From an uncultured Collinsella sp. (GTDB taxonomy: Bacteria > Actinomycetota > Coriobacteriia > Coriobacteriales > Coriobacteriaceae), in the NCBI GenBank assembly GCA_934654795.1, contig CAKUGT010000005.1, positions 11,098-75,097 of the forward strand: a stretch of 64,000 nt of DNA, in the 5' to 3' direction. The translations under genes and the position numbers were made by a program. The notes below the pieces were generated by a model that was given only the letters and a program-made list of their open reading frames with translations, did not search any database and was not told the origin of the DNA. How positions within the stretch are numbered: position 1 is the first letter of the stretch; every line of letters starts with the position of its first letter. Of this stretch, positions 1 through 9,104 are shown piece after piece.

Positions 1-1530
1 CGCGGTATGTACGCCTTCGTCATCTGGGACAAGAAGAAGAACAAGCTTTTTGGCGCCCGCGATATCTTTGGCATCAAGCCGCTCTACTACTATCCCATGG
101 CCGATGCGGGCGACGGCGCTCCGGGCGTGCTTTTTGGTTCCGAGATCAAGAGCTTCCTGGACTACCCGCACTTCCACAAGGCGGTCAACAAAAAGGCCCT
201 GCGTCCGTACATGACGCTGCAGTATTCGGCAACCGAGGAGACCTTCTTCGAGGGTGTCTACAAGCTGCCGCCGGCGCATTACTTTACCGTAGACATCCCG
301 ACCGGCAAGATGAACATCGAGCGCTACTGGGATTGCGATTACTCTGCCGTCGAGAAGCCGTTCGAGGAGTACGTCGATGAGCTGGACGAGGTCGTGCACG
401 AGAGCGTCGAGGCCCATCGCATCGCCGACGTCAAGGTCGCGTCGTTCCTCTCCGGCGGCGTCGACTCCAGCTACATCGCCGCTTGCCTCATGCCCGACAA
501 GACCTTCTCGGTGGGCTTTGACTACAAGAACTTCAACGAGACCAACTACGCCAAGGAGCTTTCCGATAAGCTCGGCGTCGAGAACGTTCGCAAGATGATT
601 ACCGCCGACGAGTTCTTCGGTGCGCTCGAGGACATCCAGTATCACATGGACGAGCCGCAGTCCAACCTGTCTTCCGTGCCGCTGTGGTTCTTGGCCGAGA
701 TGGCCCGTAAGGACGTCACCGTCGTGCTTTCGGGCGAAGGTGCCGACGAGCTCTTTGGCGGCTACGCCTACTACGAGGACACGGTCCCGGTCCGCAAGTA
801 CAAAAAGATGGTGCCGCTGCCCATCCGTCGCGCGCTCGGTAACCTGGCGTTGCATATGCCGTACTTCAAGGGACATAACTTCCTGGTCAAGGGTGCCGAG
901 ATCCCTGAGAAGTCGTTCCTGGGACAGGCTCTGGTATGGCCGGAGCGCGAGGTCGACGGCGTGCTCAAGCCCGAGTACAACACCGGCGATGGCGCCTTCG
1001 AGCTTGCCGCTCCCATCTATGCGCGCGTGAAGGGTCAGCCCGAGCTGGTCAAGAAGCAGTACCTGGACATGAACATGTGGCTCCCGGGCGACATTCTGCT
1101 CAAGGCCGACAAGATGTGCATGGCGCACTCGCTGGAGCTGCGCGTGCCCTTCCTGGACCGCAAAGTCATGGAGTTCGCCGAGCACATTCCCGACCGCTAC
1201 CGCATCAACGAGAACGGCAACAAACAGGTACTCCGCCACGCTGCCAACAAGTCGCTGCCCGATGAGTGGGCCACCCGTCCCAAGGTGGGCTTCCCGGTGC
1301 CGATTGTCTACTGGCTGCGCGAGCAAAAGTGGTACGACTATGTCAAGGAGTACTTCACCGCGCCGTGGGCAAGTGAGTTCTTCGATACCGACGAGCTCAT
1401 GCACCTGCTCGATCTGCACTTTGCGGGCAAGGGCGATTTCCAGCGCAAGATCTATACGCCGCTTGTGTTCCTGGTGTGGTACAAGCGCTTCTTTATCGAC
1501 GAGGACCAGCCCGCTGCTCAGGCTGCCTAG
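1..1530 (+). CDS. asnB: Asparagine synthetase B, glutamine-hydrolysing (5' end outside window)
   Basis: Cytoplasmic enzyme making asparagine from aspartate, glutamine and ATP. The frame is open to the left edge, so roughly the first 110 residues, including the N-terminal nucleophile cysteine expected for this family, lie outside; the first ATG at 7 is internal (it sits in GMYAFVIWD, a conserved glutaminase-domain stretch). Visible are the end of the class II glutaminase domain (ARDIFGIKPLYYY) and the whole synthetase domain, with the pyrophosphatase loop SGGVDSS at nt 451-471 and SGEGADELFGGY near nt 740. The C-terminus looks complete and is followed by a terminator. Family assignment is secure; the symbol follows common usage. 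Confidence 0.93.
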   Translation, partial: RGMYAFVIWDKKKNKLFGARDIFGIKPLYYYPMADAGDGAPGVLFGSEIKSFLDYPHFHKAVNKKALRPYMTLQYSATEETFFEGVYKLPPAHYFTVDIPTGKMNIERYWDCDYSAVEKPFEEYVDELDEVVHESVEAHRIADVKVASFLSGGVDSSYIAACLMPDKTFSVGFDYKNFNETNYAKELSDKLGVENVRKMITADEFFGALEDIQYHMDEPQSNLSSVPLWFLAEMARKDVTVVLSGEGADELFGGYAYYEDTVPVRKYKKMVPLPIRRALGNLALHMPYFKGHNFLVKGAEIPEKSFLGQALVWPEREVDGVLKPEYNTGDGAFELAAPIYARVKGQPELVKKQYLDMNMWLPGDILLKADKMCMAHSLELRVPFLDRKVMEFAEHIPDRYRINENGNKQVLRHAANKSLPDEWATRPKVGFPVPIVYWLREQKWYDYVKEYFTAPWASEFFDTDELMHLLDLHFAGKGDFQRKIYTPLVFLVWYKRFFIDEDQPAAQAA

Positions 1531-1555
1531 CCTCGGCTTACGAACGCCTGCGCGT

Positions 1556-1580
1556 AACGGCTCCTCCGGGAGCCGTTTTT
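1556..1580 (+). terminator. Rho-independent terminator of asnB
   Basis: GC-rich hairpin AACGGCTC-CTCC-GGGAGCCGTT running into a short T tract, 26 bases after the asnB stop. Confidence 0.8.
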
Positions 1581-1641
1581 GCGTGGGTGCGTTTCAGTTA
1601 CTATAAAACCGTCCCTGCCAAATGGCTGAGAAAGGTGAAAG

Positions 1642-3204
1642 ATGCACCATTCGGATTCCGCGACCGTGACCACGGTCGATACGCTTGCCAAGCTTCTCGA
1701 CGTGTGCGGCGAGCTGCGCGCATCAGAGCAGGTTGACGAGCGTACCGTGACCGGCTGCTCGTTTGATTCGCGCGCGGTCTCGGCAGGTGACGTGTTCTTT
1801 TGCAAAGGTGCTGCCTTTAAGCCCGCGTTTTTGAGCATGGCGCTCGATGCGGGTGCCGTCGCATTTGTGTGCGAAGAGTCGCTGGTCGAGTCTCTGGAGC
1901 CGCTGGCGCAGGAGAGCGGTGCTGCGATGCTGGTTGTTGATAGCGTTCGCACGGCCATGGCCCTGTTGCCGCCGGAGGTCTACGACCGTCCCGACCACGA
2001 CGTCAAGATCGTGGGCATCACCGGTACCAAGGGAAAGACCACGGCCGCTTTTATGCTTCAGTCCATCATCAAGGCAGCGGGCGAATCCTGCGGCATGATC
2101 GGCTCGGTGAGTACCGACGATGGCATCGAGTGCTACGAGAGCACCAATACTACGCCCGAGGCCCCCGAGGTCTGGCGCCATATCGCCAACTGCCGTGAGT
2201 CCGGTCGCCAGTCCATGGTCATGGAGGTCTCGAGCCAGGCGCTCAAGTACCAACGCGTCGAGAATCTGCCGTTTGACGTGGCGTGCTTCCTCAACATCGG
2301 CCGTGACCACATCTCGCCGATCGAACACCCCACGTTTGAGGATTATTTTGAGAGCAAACTCAGGATCTTTGACCAGGCAAAGACCGCCGTGGTGAATCTG
2401 GGCACCGAAGAGGTTGACCGTGTGCTGGAGGCAGCGTCGACGGCCGAGCGCTTGGTGACCGTTGGCGTCGAGCATCCCGAGGCAAGCCTGTGGGCGAGCG
2501 ATGTGCGCATGGTCGGCTTTAGCATCGAGTTCAACTTGCATGGTCTGTGTGCCGACGAGTCCGAGGCGGGGGAGAAGATCCTGCTGGGTATCGCGGGAGA
2601 CTTTAACGTGGAGAACGCGCTGGTCGCTATCGCCGCTGCGCACGAGATCGGCATCGGTATCGATGCCATCAAGAAGGGCCTCTCCAAGCTTCGTGTGCCG
2701 GGCCGCATGGAGGTCGTGGAGTCGAAGGACGGCCGCGTGATCTGCGTCGTTGACTATGCGCACAACCAGCTTTCGTTCCGTTCGCTTTTCTCGTCGGTCA
2801 AGCGCGCGTTTCCCACTAGCCCCGTCATTGCAGTGTTTGGCGCTGCCGGCGGCAAGGCGCAGGAGCGCCGCGAGCAGCTTCCGCGCGAGGCCGCACCATA
2901 TTCCGACCTGATGATTTTTGCCAACGAGGACCCGGCTCACGAGGACCCGATGAAGGTCTGTCGCGAGCTTGCCGAACATGTTCCCGACGATACGCCGAAC
3001 AAGATCATCCTCGACCGCGAAGCCGCTGTGCATGCGGCGTTCAAGGCGGCGCGCGAGGAGTACGTCAACCCCGATGCTCCCACCATTGTCTTGCTGCTGG
3101 CAAAGGGTGACGAGGAGCTCATGCACGTGGGCGACGAGTTCGTGCCCATCGAGAGCGACCTTTCGTTGGCCAATCGCCTGATCGATGTTACCCAGTTTGA
3201 CTAA
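1642..3204 (+). CDS. murE: MurE-type UDP-N-acetylmuramyl-tripeptide synthetase
   Basis: ATP-dependent Mur ligase that adds the third stem-peptide residue to UDP-MurNAc-L-Ala-D-Glu during cytoplasmic peptidoglycan precursor synthesis. The 520 residues show the three Mur domains: an N-terminal UDP-binding part, a central ATPase with the P-loop GITGTKGKTT around residues 125-134, and a C-terminal ligase domain. Where meso-diaminopimelate enzymes carry DNPR, this protein reads ANEDPAHEDP (about residue 428), closer to the lysine-type DNPANDDP; the substrate is therefore probably a diamino acid other than mDAP. AAAGGTGA precedes the ATG. It stands apart from a dcw cluster, so a MurE-like ligase with another role is possible. 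Confidence 0.82.
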   Translation: MHHSDSATVTTVDTLAKLLDVCGELRASEQVDERTVTGCSFDSRAVSAGDVFFCKGAAFKPAFLSMALDAGAVAFVCEESLVESLEPLAQESGAAMLVVDSVRTAMALLPPEVYDRPDHDVKIVGITGTKGKTTAAFMLQSIIKAAGESCGMIGSVSTDDGIECYESTNTTPEAPEVWRHIANCRESGRQSMVMEVSSQALKYQRVENLPFDVACFLNIGRDHISPIEHPTFEDYFESKLRIFDQAKTAVVNLGTEEVDRVLEAASTAERLVTVGVEHPEASLWASDVRMVGFSIEFNLHGLCADESEAGEKILLGIAGDFNVENALVAIAAAHEIGIGIDAIKKGLSKLRVPGRMEVVESKDGRVICVVDYAHNQLSFRSLFSSVKRAFPTSPVIAVFGAAGGKAQERREQLPREAAPYSDLMIFANEDPAHEDPMKVCRELAEHVPDDTPNKIILDREAAVHAAFKAAREEYVNPDAPTIVLLLAKGDEELMHVGDEFVPIESDLSLANRLIDVTQFD

Positions 3205-3311
3205 TGAACCATGACGGCGGCGGCGCCCTGAGTGCGCTGTCGCCATAAGCGTGTTCCCTCAAGCAAGGCATGCCGTCCAAGTCCAAACCCTTCTACGTAA
3301 ACGGAGTAACC

Positions 3312-4223
3312 ATGTCCCACAACACCCTGCCGACCGTTGCCGAGCTTTCGGGCGAGATGCGCGAGCGCTTGGCCAAGGTCAAGTACGTCTTTACCGACCT
3401 GGATGCCACGATGCTCGCACCCGGCTCGTGCGTGCTGCGCGACAACGACGGCAACCCCTCGACCAAACTCGTCGAGGCCGTCGTGGCACTTGCCCGCGCT
3501 GGTATTCAGGTGGTTCCCACCTCGGGCCGCAACCGCACCATGATCCACGAGGACGCGCGCGTGCTCGGCCTCAACTCCTACATTGGTGAGATGGGCGGCC
3601 TGGTCATGTACGACCTCAAAGCCAACGATTGGGGGTATCTGACCGGCGACATGCCCTACGACCCCTCTTGCGGTCTCACGCCGCACCAGGTGATCGAGCA
3701 GACCGGTGTGTGCGAGAGGATCCTCGCCCGCTGGCCGCACAAGATCGAGTATCACAACGACATGTCGACCGGCTACAAGTACCGCGAGGTCACCGTCGGC
3801 ATGCGCGGCGACATCCCCGATGACGAGGCGCAGGCCATCCTCGACGAGGCCGGCTGCGGCCTGGTGTGGGCCTGTAACGGTCACCTGACGCATCTGTCCA
3901 AGCCGACGACGCTCGAGCTTAATCGCGTCGAGGACGGCCGCGCCTTCAACATCAATCCGGCGGGCCTCAACAAAGGCGTCGCCATTGCGCGCTTCTGCGA
4001 GCACCTAGGGATCGAGCGCGAGGAGACGTTGGCGCTTGGTGACTCCGAGTCCGACTTCTACATGGCCGATCACGTGGGCACGTTCTGCCTGGTCGAGAAT
4101 GGCCTGACGAGCGCCGGCGCGCCCGAGTTCCTGGCTGCTTGCGAGAACGCTTTCGTTACGCGCGGCAAAATTGTCGATGGTTGGGCGGCGACGGCAGAGC
4201 TGCTGGTCGCGGCGCGTTCGTAG
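3312..4223 (+). CDS. HAD-superfamily (Cof/IIB-type) phosphatase
   Basis: 303-residue HAD hydrolase of unknown substrate. It has motif I as FTDLDATML (the usual DxDGT is DLDAT here), motif II PTSGR, and the C-terminal GDSESDFYMAD metal-binding motif, with a IIB-type cap between motifs II and III. The start at 3312 is chosen because GGAG lies six bases upstream; an upstream in-frame ATG at 3270 has no ribosome-binding site. It lies between murE and murI in the same direction, but nothing shows that it works on cell-wall intermediates. Sugar-phosphate or phosphoglycerate phosphatases share this fold. Confidence 0.8.
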   Translation: MSHNTLPTVAELSGEMRERLAKVKYVFTDLDATMLAPGSCVLRDNDGNPSTKLVEAVVALARAGIQVVPTSGRNRTMIHEDARVLGLNSYIGEMGGLVMYDLKANDWGYLTGDMPYDPSCGLTPHQVIEQTGVCERILARWPHKIEYHNDMSTGYKYREVTVGMRGDIPDDEAQAILDEAGCGLVWACNGHLTHLSKPTTLELNRVEDGRAFNINPAGLNKGVAIARFCEHLGIEREETLALGDSESDFYMADHVGTFCLVENGLTSAGAPEFLAACENAFVTRGKIVDGWAATAELLVAARS

Positions 4224-4274
4224 CGCGGCGTCGCCGCACTTGGACATGTCTTTTCGAGAGAGACTGGTGAGGTA

Positions 4275-5159
4275 ATGTCTGATATCGAGAATCCGGCAGG
4301 CGACACGCGCCCGATTGGCGTGTTCGATTCTGGTTTGGGCGGTCTGACGGTTGCGCGCGCGATTGCGACGGCGTTGCCGCACGAGTCCGTCTACTACTTT
4401 GGCGACACCAAGCGCTGCCCCTACGGCACCCGTACCGAGGATGAGGTGCGCTCGTTTGCGTTGCAGGCGGGTCGTTGGCTTTCGAAGCACGACGTCAAGA
4501 TTATGGTCATCGCCTGCAACACGGCGACCGCTGCGGCCTTGCGTCTGGCCCAGCAGGTGCTCGACGTTCCCGTGATCGGCGTGATCGCGCCGGGTGCCCG
4601 TGCGGCAATCAACAGCACCCGCACGCGTCGCGTGGGCGTGCTCGCCACCAACCTCACCATTCGCTCGGGCGCCTACACGCGCGCCATTCAGGATCTAGAT
4701 GCCGGCGTCGATGTATACGGCTGTCCTGCCTCGAGCTTTGTCGAGGTTGTCGAACACGAGCTCGCCTCGGGTGCACATCTGCAGGAACAATGGCTTGAGA
4801 ACGAGGACATCTTCGATACGCCTGCCGTGCGTGCGCTGGTGGGTGCCACGGTTGAGCCGCTGCGCGACCACGGTATCGATACCGTGGTGCTCGGCTGTAC
4901 GCATTTTCCGCTGTTGGTGGGACCTATCCGCCATGCGCTGGGGCCTGGGGTGCGCGTCGTGAGTTCCGCCGAGGAGACCACGCGCGAGCTGACCGATATC
5001 CTCACGCGCCGCGAGCAGCTGGCGGGCGACGCCGCCGAGCCGCAGCATCGTTTTGCCACGACGGCCGATAACATTGCCGAGTTTGCGGTGGCGGGCAGCT
5101 TTATCTTTGGTCAGCCGCTCAAGAGCATCGAACATATCGATATCGATGAGCTGAAGTAG
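4275..5159 (+). CDS. murI: Glutamate racemase
   Basis: Cofactor-independent racemase converting L- to D-glutamate for peptidoglycan. The 294 residues carry both catalytic cysteine regions, VIACNTATAAAL and VVLGCTHFPLL, plus the N-terminal GVFDSGLGGLTVA motif; length is near the family norm of about 270 with a slightly longer N-terminus. The order murI-rph-rdgB that follows is common in Actinobacteria and Firmicutes, which supports the assignment. The start has a GAGG element just upstream. Confidence 0.95.
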   Translation: MSDIENPAGDTRPIGVFDSGLGGLTVARAIATALPHESVYYFGDTKRCPYGTRTEDEVRSFALQAGRWLSKHDVKIMVIACNTATAAALRLAQQVLDVPVIGVIAPGARAAINSTRTRRVGVLATNLTIRSGAYTRAIQDLDAGVDVYGCPASSFVEVVEHELASGAHLQEQWLENEDIFDTPAVRALVGATVEPLRDHGIDTVVLGCTHFPLLVGPIRHALGPGVRVVSSAEETTRELTDILTRREQLAGDAAEPQHRFATTADNIAEFAVAGSFIFGQPLKSIEHIDIDELK

Positions 5160-5213
5160 ATGTAAGGCAGCCGCCAAAGCTTTCGCCACACCTTTTGCCG
5201 AAAGGATTTTTCT

Positions 5214-5939
5214 ATGGAGTACATGCAGGTCAACCGCGCCAACGGTCGCGCCGCCAACGAGTTACGCCCCGTTAAGCTCACCCGTGGCGTCATGAAGCAC
5301 GCCCACGGCTCGTGCCTGGCCGAGTTTGGCGACACGCGCGTGCTGTGCGCCGCCACTATCGAGGAGGGCGTGCCGGGCTGGCGAAAGGGAGCTAAGGCCG
5401 GCTGGGTGACCGCGGAATACGCCATGCTGCCGGCGTCGACCGGTAAGCGCTGCAAGCGCGAGCACGCTAACCGCAAGGGTCGCTCCATGGAGATCGAACG
5501 CCTCATTGGCCGCAGCCTGCGTACTGTCGTCAACATGAAGGCGCTCGGCGAGTACACCGTTACCATCGACTGCGATGTGATCCAGGCCGATGGCGGCACG
5601 CGTACAGCGAGCATCACCGGCGCCTGGGTGGCGCTGCACGACGCCCTCGCCATGTGGGTCGAGGCAGGCAAGATCGAGCGCATCCCGCTTACCGGCCAGG
5701 TGGCTGCCATCTCCATGGGCGTTGTCGACGGCAATACGCTGCTTGACCTCGATTATTCCGAGGACAGCCACGCCGAGGTCGACATGAACCTCGTCGTTAC
5801 CGACACCGGCGAGATGATCGAGCTCCAGGGTACCGGCGAGCAGGCGCCCTTCGACCGTAAGCGCCTCAACGCCTTGCTCGACCTGGGCGACAAAGGCATC
5901 GCCGAGCTCATCGAGCTCCAGCGCCAAGCCCTCGCCTAA
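5214..5939 (+). CDS. rph: Ribonuclease PH
   Basis: Phosphorolytic 3'-5' exoribonuclease that trims tRNA 3' ends. The 241 residues match the family in length, with [18 protein letters not shown] near the N-terminus, a basic RNA-binding stretch ([13 protein letters not shown]) and the C-terminal [15 protein letters not shown] motif that carries the acidic metal and phosphate-site residues. AAAGGA precedes the ATG. It sits between murI and rdgB. The stop codon is followed directly by a small palindrome of a dispersed family. Confidence 0.95.
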   Translation: MEYMQVNRANGRAANELRPVKLTRGVMKHAHGSCLAEFGDTRVLCAATIEEGVPGWRKGAKAGWVTAEYAMLPASTGKRCKREHANRKGRSMEIERLIGRSLRTVVNMKALGEYTVTIDCDVIQADGGTRTASITGAWVALHDALAMWVEAGKIERIPLTGQVAAISMGVVDGNTLLDLDYSEDSHAEVDMNLVVTDTGEMIELQGTGEQAPFDRKRLNALLDLGDKGIAELIELQRQALA

Positions 5940-5972
5940 CCTGCCAAAAAGGGACAGGTTTATTTTGGCAGG
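5940..5972. repeat. Intergenic palindrome, GGGACAG-loop family, copy a
   Basis: Ten-base arms CCTGCCAAAA and TTTTGGCAGG enclose AGGGACAGGTTTA. The left arm starts at the last base after the rph stop. The loop resembles those at 13578, 40686, 43403, 46390 and 53921, while the arm sequence is different. Confidence 0.7.
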
Positions 5973-6082
5973 TTTTATCTGCGGAGACGTCTAGACACAA
6001 GACTGCCGTTGATTGAGAGGGGAGAGGCGGAGGCCCTCGTCGCCCTCGGCGCGGCATTGCTATAGAGACAAGGAGACCACTC

Positions 6083-6724
6083 ATGGCACTTGAGAAGATC
6101 GACATCGACACCCTCGACCCGGCGGCGACCATTGTCGTGGCAACGGGCAACGCCCATAAGCTCACCGAGATCGAGGCCATTTTGGGCAAGGTCATGCCCG
6201 AGGTTCGCTTTGTGGCGCTCGGTCAGCTGGGCGATTTTGAGGACCCCGAGGAAAACGGCACGACGTTTTTGGAGAACGCCATCATCAAGGCGCAGGCTGC
6301 CGTCGAAGAGACGGGGCTCATGGCCATTGCCGACGATTCGGGCCTGGTCGTCGACGCACTGGACGGTGAGCCCGGTGTGTATAGCGCGCGCTACGCGGGC
6401 GTTCACGGCGACGATGCCGCCAACAACGCCAAGCTGCTCGTGAATCTGGAGGGCGTGGCCGACGAGGACCGCACTGCGCGCTTTATGAGCGTCGTCGCGC
6501 TCATCGATACGGACGGCCTGGTCACCTATGGCGAGGGCGCCTGCGAGGGCGTTATCGCGCACGAGGGTCGCGGCGATCACGGCTTTGGCTACGACCCGCT
6601 GTTCCTGCCGGTCGATACGCCGGGCAAGACTATGGCCGAGCTCACGGCGGACGAGAAGAACGCCATCAGCCATCGATTCCATGCGCTCGAGCACCTATCC
6701 GCCAAACTGACGGGCGAGGAGTAA
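6083..6724 (+). CDS. rdgB: XTP/dITP pyrophosphatase (RdgB/HAM1)
   Basis: House-cleaning nucleotidase that hydrolyses dITP and XTP to monophosphates, keeping deaminated purines out of DNA. It has the signature ATGNAHKLTEIEAIL near the N-terminus, the acidic motif IADDSGLVVDALDGEPGVYSAR and a C-terminal KNAISHRFHAL. 213 residues is slightly longer than usual because of an extra short N-terminus. An ACAAGGAG site precedes the start. It is followed by dtd with a three-base gap, so the two are probably co-transcribed. Confidence 0.94.
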   Translation: MALEKIDIDTLDPAATIVVATGNAHKLTEIEAILGKVMPEVRFVALGQLGDFEDPEENGTTFLENAIIKAQAAVEETGLMAIADDSGLVVDALDGEPGVYSARYAGVHGDDAANNAKLLVNLEGVADEDRTARFMSVVALIDTDGLVTYGEGACEGVIAHEGRGDHGFGYDPLFLPVDTPGKTMAELTADEKNAISHRFHALEHLSAKLTGEE

Positions 6725-6727
6725 GCC

Positions 6728-7174
6728 GTGCGTGCGGTGGTGCAGCGCGTACTCAATGCCGGCGTGACAGTCGACGGCGAGTGCGTGGGCAAAATTGGGC
6801 GCGGCTATCTGGTGCTGTTGGGCGTGGGCCACGGCGACACGCGCGCCGAGGCTGATAAGCTGTGGGGCAAGCTCCGCGGTTTGCGTATTAACGAGGACGA
6901 GAACGGCAAGACCAACCTGGCACTTGCCGATGTCGACGGCGAGGTTCTCGTGGTGTCACAGTTCACGCTGTTCGCCGACTGCCGCCACGGCCGCCGTCCG
7001 TCGTTTACCGATGCAGGCGCCCCCGATGTTGCCAACGAGCTCTACGAGTACTTCCTGACGCTCGTTCGCCAAGATGTCGAACACGTGGCGCACGGCATCT
7101 TTGGCGCCGATATGAAAGTCGACTTGGTCAACGACGGCCCATTCACCATCGTCCTCGATACCGACAATCTGTAA
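6728..7174 (+). CDS. dtd: D-aminoacyl-tRNA deacylase
   Basis: Homodimeric deacylase that removes D-amino acids mischarged onto tRNA. GTG start three bases after rdgB. The 148 residues are typical; both family motifs are present, [17 protein letters not shown] and the C-terminal [11 protein letters not shown] (Gly-Pro motif). The rdgB-dtd pairing makes a small quality-control operon. The stop is followed by a short inverted repeat (AAGTAGC...GCTACTT, 7173-7193). Confidence 0.94.
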   Translation: MRAVVQRVLNAGVTVDGECVGKIGRGYLVLLGVGHGDTRAEADKLWGKLRGLRINEDENGKTNLALADVDGEVLVVSQFTLFADCRHGRRPSFTDAGAPDVANELYEYFLTLVRQDVEHVAHGIFGADMKVDLVNDGPFTIVLDTDNL

Positions 7175-7191
7175 GTAGCCAAATTAGCTAC

Positions 7192-7221
7192 TTGCGCGTG
7201 TTTGTAACAGGGTGCTATAGT
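7192..7221 (+). promoter_or_regulatory. Probable promoter of veg-ispE
   Basis: TTGCGC, an 18-base spacer and TATAGT, 68 bases before the veg start. It fits the sigma-70 pattern except for a weak second half of the -35 box. Confidence 0.5.
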
Positions 7222-7288
7222 ATTAGAGTTTTGTCTATCTTAGGGGTATTATCCCCTTTTTGAATTGCACCTTCTGGAGGCCCTGTTC

Positions 7289-7585
7289 ATGGAAGAGATG
7301 GAAGTCAATCACGTCGACGACATCCACGAGAAGCTGACCGATATGGTGGGCGATCGCGTCAAGGTGAAGGCCAACATGGGCCGCACCCGCGTCGTCGAGC
7401 GCATGGGCACCATCAAGAGCGTCCACCCCGCCGTCTTTATCGTCGAGGTCGACGAGCGCCGCGGCCGCAAGTCGCGTCAGTCCTACCAGTATATCGATGT
7501 CCTCACCGGGCAGGTCGAACTGTTTGACCCCGAGAGCGGCGAGCACATTTTTACCCCGCTCGGCAACCAGCTTGAGGAGCACTAG
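7289..7585 (+). CDS. veg: Veg family protein
   Basis: Small (98 residues) protein matching Veg of Bacillus, with the conserved basic/hydrophobic core VGDRVKVKANMGRTRVVERM. In Bacillus, Veg has been linked to biofilm formation, but the molecular role is unclear. The start at 7289 is chosen over an upstream TTG because GGAGG lies ten bases before it. It sits immediately upstream of ispE, as in Bacillus where veg precedes ispE closely, which supports the call. The C-terminal third (DVLTGQVELFDPESGEHIF) extends past the usual family end. Confidence 0.8.
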   Translation: MEEMEVNHVDDIHEKLTDMVGDRVKVKANMGRTRVVERMGTIKSVHPAVFIVEVDERRGRKSRQSYQYIDVLTGQVELFDPESGEHIFTPLGNQLEEH

Positions 7586-7587
7586 CG

Positions 7588-8484
7588 GTGACCGATCGGT
7601 CCCTCACCCTTACCGCGCCGGCAAAGATTAACCTCTACCTGGGGGTTCATACCGAGCGCGATGACCGCGGCTACCACAGGGTCGATTCCCTGATGGCAGC
7701 CGTCGGTCTTTCCGATACCGTGACGGTTACGCCGGCGCAGGCGTTGACCGTCCAGACGGTTCCGGCATCAGATTTTCCCATGCAAAAGAATACGGCGTAT
7801 CGGGCTGCGGTTGCTATGGCCGAGCATTATGGTCGCGAGGCAAACATCTGCGTGACGATTGAGAAGCGCATTCCTTTGTGCGCCGGCTTGGGCGGTCCCT
7901 CGACGGATGCTGCCGCGGTCATTGTCGCCTTGGCGGAGCTCTGGGGAATTGATCGCACCGATCCCGCGCTGGACAACATCGCGCGCGGTATTGGCGCCGA
8001 CGTTCCCTTCTTTTTGCACGCGAGCCCTGCGTTCTACGTAGGTGGGGGAGACGTGCTGGCAACTGAGTACCCTGCGCTGCCCGCAACGCCCGTCGTGTTG
8101 GTCAAGCCGCGCGAGGCAAGTGTTTCGACAATTGAAGCCTATCGACGTTTTGACGAGGCCCCGGTGCCTGCAGACAAGCCCGGCGCGATAGCTTCTGCCT
8201 TGCGTGCTGGTGATGCCGAGACGGCATATGCGCTCATCCATAACAACCTGGGTGTCATTTCCGCACAGATGGAGCCGCAGATTCAAACGGTTCTCGATTG
8301 GCTGCGTAAACAGGACGGCACCGTTGCTGTAGATGTGTGCGGATCGGGCGCCTGCTCGTTTGCCATTTGCGACACGGCCGTCACGGCCGAAAGGCTTGCC
8401 GACACTGCCCTGCAAAACGGCTGGTGGTCCTGCGCGACGGAGCTCATTCCCAACACGGTTCGCATCGAAGTGCCAAAGAAGTAA
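7588..8484 (+). CDS. ispE: 4-diphosphocytidyl-2-C-methyl-D-erythritol kinase
   Basis: GHMP kinase of the MEP isoprenoid pathway; phosphorylates CDP-ME. N-terminal PAKINLYLGV and the ATP-binding PLCAGLGGPSTDAAAVI identify it; 298 residues is normal. GTG start two bases after the veg stop with GGAG inside the end of veg, so translation is probably coupled. The next two pathway genes, ispD and ispF, are elsewhere in this window (30.7-31.9 kb). Confidence 0.95.
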   Translation: MTDRSLTLTAPAKINLYLGVHTERDDRGYHRVDSLMAAVGLSDTVTVTPAQALTVQTVPASDFPMQKNTAYRAAVAMAEHYGREANICVTIEKRIPLCAGLGGPSTDAAAVIVALAELWGIDRTDPALDNIARGIGADVPFFLHASPAFYVGGGDVLATEYPALPATPVVLVKPREASVSTIEAYRRFDEAPVPADKPGAIASALRAGDAETAYALIHNNLGVISAQMEPQIQTVLDWLRKQDGTVAVDVCGSGACSFAICDTAVTAERLADTALQNGWWSCATELIPNTVRIEVPKK

Positions 8485-8533
8485 AAATTTCTCTAGCACA
8501 CGACGGAAATCTTTGTTACTATAGTCGAGCTAA

Positions 8534-8610
8534 CGGGTTGTGGCTCAGTTTGGTAGAGCACTGCGTTCGGGACGCAGGGGTCGCTGGTTCAAATCCAGTC
8601 AACCCGACCA
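8534..8610 (+). tRNA. tRNA-Pro (CGG anticodon)
   Basis: Full cloverleaf: acceptor CGGGTTG/CAACCCG, anticodon stem CTGCG/CGCAG with loop TTCGGGA (anticodon CGG), T arm GGTTCAAATCC, and encoded CCA. A hairpin terminator follows at 8621. Confidence 0.95.
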
Positions 8611-8620
8611 GAGCATGAGG

Positions 8621-8649
8621 AGGGACCGCTTCTTGCGGTCCCTTTTTTT
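8621..8649 (+). terminator. Terminator after tRNA-Pro
   Basis: AGGGACCGC-TTCTT-GCGGTCCCT hairpin followed by seven Ts. Confidence 0.85.
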
Positions 8650-8722
8650 AGCTATTGTTGTGATACCGCGATACCCGCGGTATACTCATTCGAGCTTGTC
8701 TCGCTGTATTGTGGAGGTCTAC

Positions 8723-8998
8723 ATGTTTGGACTGAGGGCTCCTGAGCTCATCATTATTCTCGTCGTTGTCCTGATTATCTTCGGGCCCAAGAACCTGCCG
8801 AAGCTCGGCAAGTCCCTCGGCTCTACCGTCAAGAATATCCGTGAGGGTATGGAGGGCGACGATAAGGCCGAGACCAAGCAGGCCGAGGAGGTCGTGGTCG
8901 AGCAGTCCGAGGAGGACAAGGAGATCGCAGAGCTCGAGGCCAAGCTCGCTGCTGCCAAGAAGAAGCAGGCAGAGGACAGCGACGCGGACGCAGAGTAG
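8723..8998 (+). CDS. tatA: Sec-independent translocase subunit TatA
   Basis: Pore-forming subunit of the twin-arginine protein export system. One N-terminal membrane helix (ELIIILVVVLIIF), the FGPKNLPKLG hinge and an amphipathic helix, then a charged, Glu/Lys-rich coiled C-terminal tail; 91 residues. GGAGG lies before the ATG at 8723; the longer frame upstream overlaps the tRNA and is not used. No tatC or tatB is adjacent. A Tat-like SRRSLL signal appears in the lipoprotein at 48354-49334. Confidence 0.88.
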   Translation: MFGLRAPELIIILVVVLIIFGPKNLPKLGKSLGSTVKNIREGMEGDDKAETKQAEEVVVEQSEEDKEIAELEAKLAAAKKKQAEDSDADAE

Positions 8999-9023
8999 TC
9001 CCATCCCTTTGGGGTGAGCACCT

Positions 9024-9056
9024 GACCGGCTTGCCCGCAGGCTAGCCGGTCTTTTT
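9024..9056 (+). terminator. Terminator after tatA
   Basis: GACCGGCT...AGCCGGTC hairpin followed by TTTTTC. Confidence 0.8.
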
Positions 9057-9104
9057 CGTTTTGTTGACAGTTGATTGTTTGATCAGAGTTGGAGAGATAT
9101 CCGT

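Noticed and set aside
8540-8722. N-terminal extension of tatA through tRNA-Pro
   Set aside because: The extended frame reads the tRNA gene; the TatA transmembrane start is at 8723 with GGAGG upstream.
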